From the NCBI GenBank assembly GCA_000421065.1, contig ATWD01000001.1, positions 4,518,001-4,582,000 on the forward strand: a stretch of 64,000 nt of DNA, given 5' to 3'. The notes below the pieces were generated by a model. The model searched no databases, had not been told where the DNA came from, and saw nothing but the letters and a program-made list of their open reading frames with translations. Shown here piece after piece: positions 63,199-64,000 of the stretch. This stretch comes from Acidobacteriaceae bacterium TAA 166. GTDB taxonomy: Bacteria > Acidobacteriota > Terriglobia > Terriglobales > Acidobacteriaceae. Position numbers and translations under genes: made by a program. How positions within the stretch are numbered: position 1 is the first letter of the stretch; each line of letters opens with the position of its first letter.

Positions 63199-63816
63199 GT
63201 GAAGATTGGGATTCTGGGGACGGGAAAAGTTGGGGTTACCCTGGCCAGCAAATACGCAGCAGCCGGCCACGAAGTGCTTGTGGCAAACAGCCGAGGGCCG
63301 GAAAGCGTATTGGGTGTCGTTTCAAAGATCGCTGAGTCTGTCACGGCAGCGACCGCTAGCGAGGTCGTGCGGTGCGAACTCGTGTTGCTCGCAGTTCCAT
63401 GGCTCAAGGTACCGGACGTTCTTTCACCATCCTTGACATGGGAGGGAAGGATTCTGGTTGATACCACTAACATCTACGCCTCCTACAAGCAAGACCTAGT
63501 GGTCGCCAATCTTCACGGTGATTTTGGAAGCGAGATTGTGGCTCGCTTAGCGCCAGACGCGCACGTCGTAAAGGCTTTCAATACCCTCCCGTTTGACGTG
63601 ATGTTCTCGCCAACTCCCGCAAACATGAAGCGCGTTTTGTTCATTGCTGGTGATGACCAAGCAGCGCTCAAGACAATCGCAGATCTTGTCGCGCAGGTAG
63701 GGCTCCATCCGGTGGCTGCCGGTGAACTTGCCGTCGCCGGGCGTCAGATGGAGCTGGGAGGTCCCTTCAGTGGACTTGAGCTATTTGCGGCTGTGAGACA
63801 GGAGTCATCAGCATGA
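63199..63816 (+). CDS. NADPH-dependent F420 reductase-like oxidoreductase
   Basis: The 205-residue protein starts MKIGILGTGKVGVTLASKYA, a Rossmann motif, and has ANSRGPESV (NADPH phosphate-binding region), LLAVPWLKVPDVL, VKAFNTLPFDVMF and GRQMELGG. This matches the F420-dependent NADP reductase/coenzyme F420-like family, many of whose bacterial members do not use F420. The GTG start has GGAGG 7 bp upstream. It lies 116 bp after the hydrolase-SnoaL gene on the same strand. Confidence 0.87.
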   Translation: MKIGILGTGKVGVTLASKYAAAGHEVLVANSRGPESVLGVVSKIAESVTAATASEVVRCELVLLAVPWLKVPDVLSPSLTWEGRILVDTTNIYASYKQDLVVANLHGDFGSEIVARLAPDAHVVKAFNTLPFDVMFSPTPANMKRVLFIAGDDQAALKTIADLVAQVGLHPVAAGELAVAGRQMELGGPFSGLELFAAVRQESSA

Positions 63817-63850
63817 GTGATTTCTCCGCAGACATACAGGATGTTTCTCT

Positions 63851-64000
63851 CTGATCGTCGAATTCGCAAAGATGAACTATGAGGATGGGGAAGGTATCGT
63901 CGATGCCGCTCTCCACGCAGCTCGGGTGCATTTCCGCCCGATCATCATGACTGCGCTCGCGTTTATCTTCAGCTGTCTGCCGCTTTGGACAGCGAGTGGG
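63851..64000 (+). pseudogene. RND efflux pump, C-terminal part, running off the edge
   Basis: From 63851 the frame reads LIVEFAKMNYEDGEGIVDAA and then FRPIIMTALAFIFSCLPLWT. This is the region after the tenth transmembrane helix of AcrB-type pumps (AcrB LIVEFAK...RPILMTSLAFILG). There is no start codon or N-terminal part: the preceding sequence belongs to another short frame. It is therefore a truncated gene, the reciprocal kind of fragment to the one at 48870. Confidence 0.8.

Overview
The window looks like a chromosome segment of an Acidobacteriota member of the Terriglobia/Acidobacteriaceae type. This is inferred from gene style, not from a marker gene: large TonB-dependent receptors with an N-terminal carboxypeptidase-regulatory-like domain, Tat-exported enzymes, and mostly GC-rich, tightly packed genes. 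No rRNA, complete tRNA, CRISPR array or transposase was found.

1-23.1 kb is ordinary core metabolism. A leftward argR-argC-argB-argD operon (argD runs off the edge) faces a rightward gltB across a perfect double ARG-box palindrome. Then come a TetR regulator and long-chain acyl-CoA ligase, a small zinc-finger-like protein, an acid phosphatase, a metallo-beta-lactamase-fold hydrolase, a phosphofructokinase with pyrophosphate-type active-site residues, a small HTH protein, tag, a Tat metallophosphoesterase, an Xaa-Pro peptidase followed by accB-accC-thiE, and two APC amino-acid permeases.

23.1-33.2 kb is accessory. A 1.3 kb gene-free stretch carries short palindromes with a shared core. It leads into a TonB receptor next to a Tat-exported molybdate/tungstate-type binding protein. 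After these come an AraC regulator, an NAD-dependent epimerase, an O-methyltransferase and a decayed SDR.

32.2-43.0 kb is the most coherent accessory system: a LacI regulator, two operator palindromes, a TonB receptor, a Tat-exported glycosidase-like protein of unassigned family, a KdgT-type sugar-acid permease, a four-carbon acid-sugar kinase (DUF1537) and PdxA2. Together they suggest outer-membrane capture and processing of a sugar-acid-containing compound, import of an acid sugar, phosphorylation and oxidative decarboxylation to a triose phosphate.

43-52 kb is worn. It has a Fic relic, a SnoaL-like protein, a VapC-type toxin with a partial antitoxin, a HugZ-like protein, and an efflux operon (TolC, adaptor) whose RND pump is cut after about 190 residues and joined to a truncated YncE-like gene. 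A two-component pair follows, its kinase carrying a frameshift.

At 52.28 kb lies a 45-nt 3' half of a tRNA-Cys gene, the scar expected at one end of an element integrated in a tRNA gene. To its right are a secreted unknown, a siderophore-type TonB receptor with a PepSY membrane protein, a methyltransferase and an intact class I terpene synthase flanked by a duplicated PepSY gene end, an SDR with a striking operator-like palindrome and an ArsR regulator, a hydrolase-SnoaL fusion, an F420-type NADP oxidoreductase and, at the edge, the C-terminal part of an RND pump.
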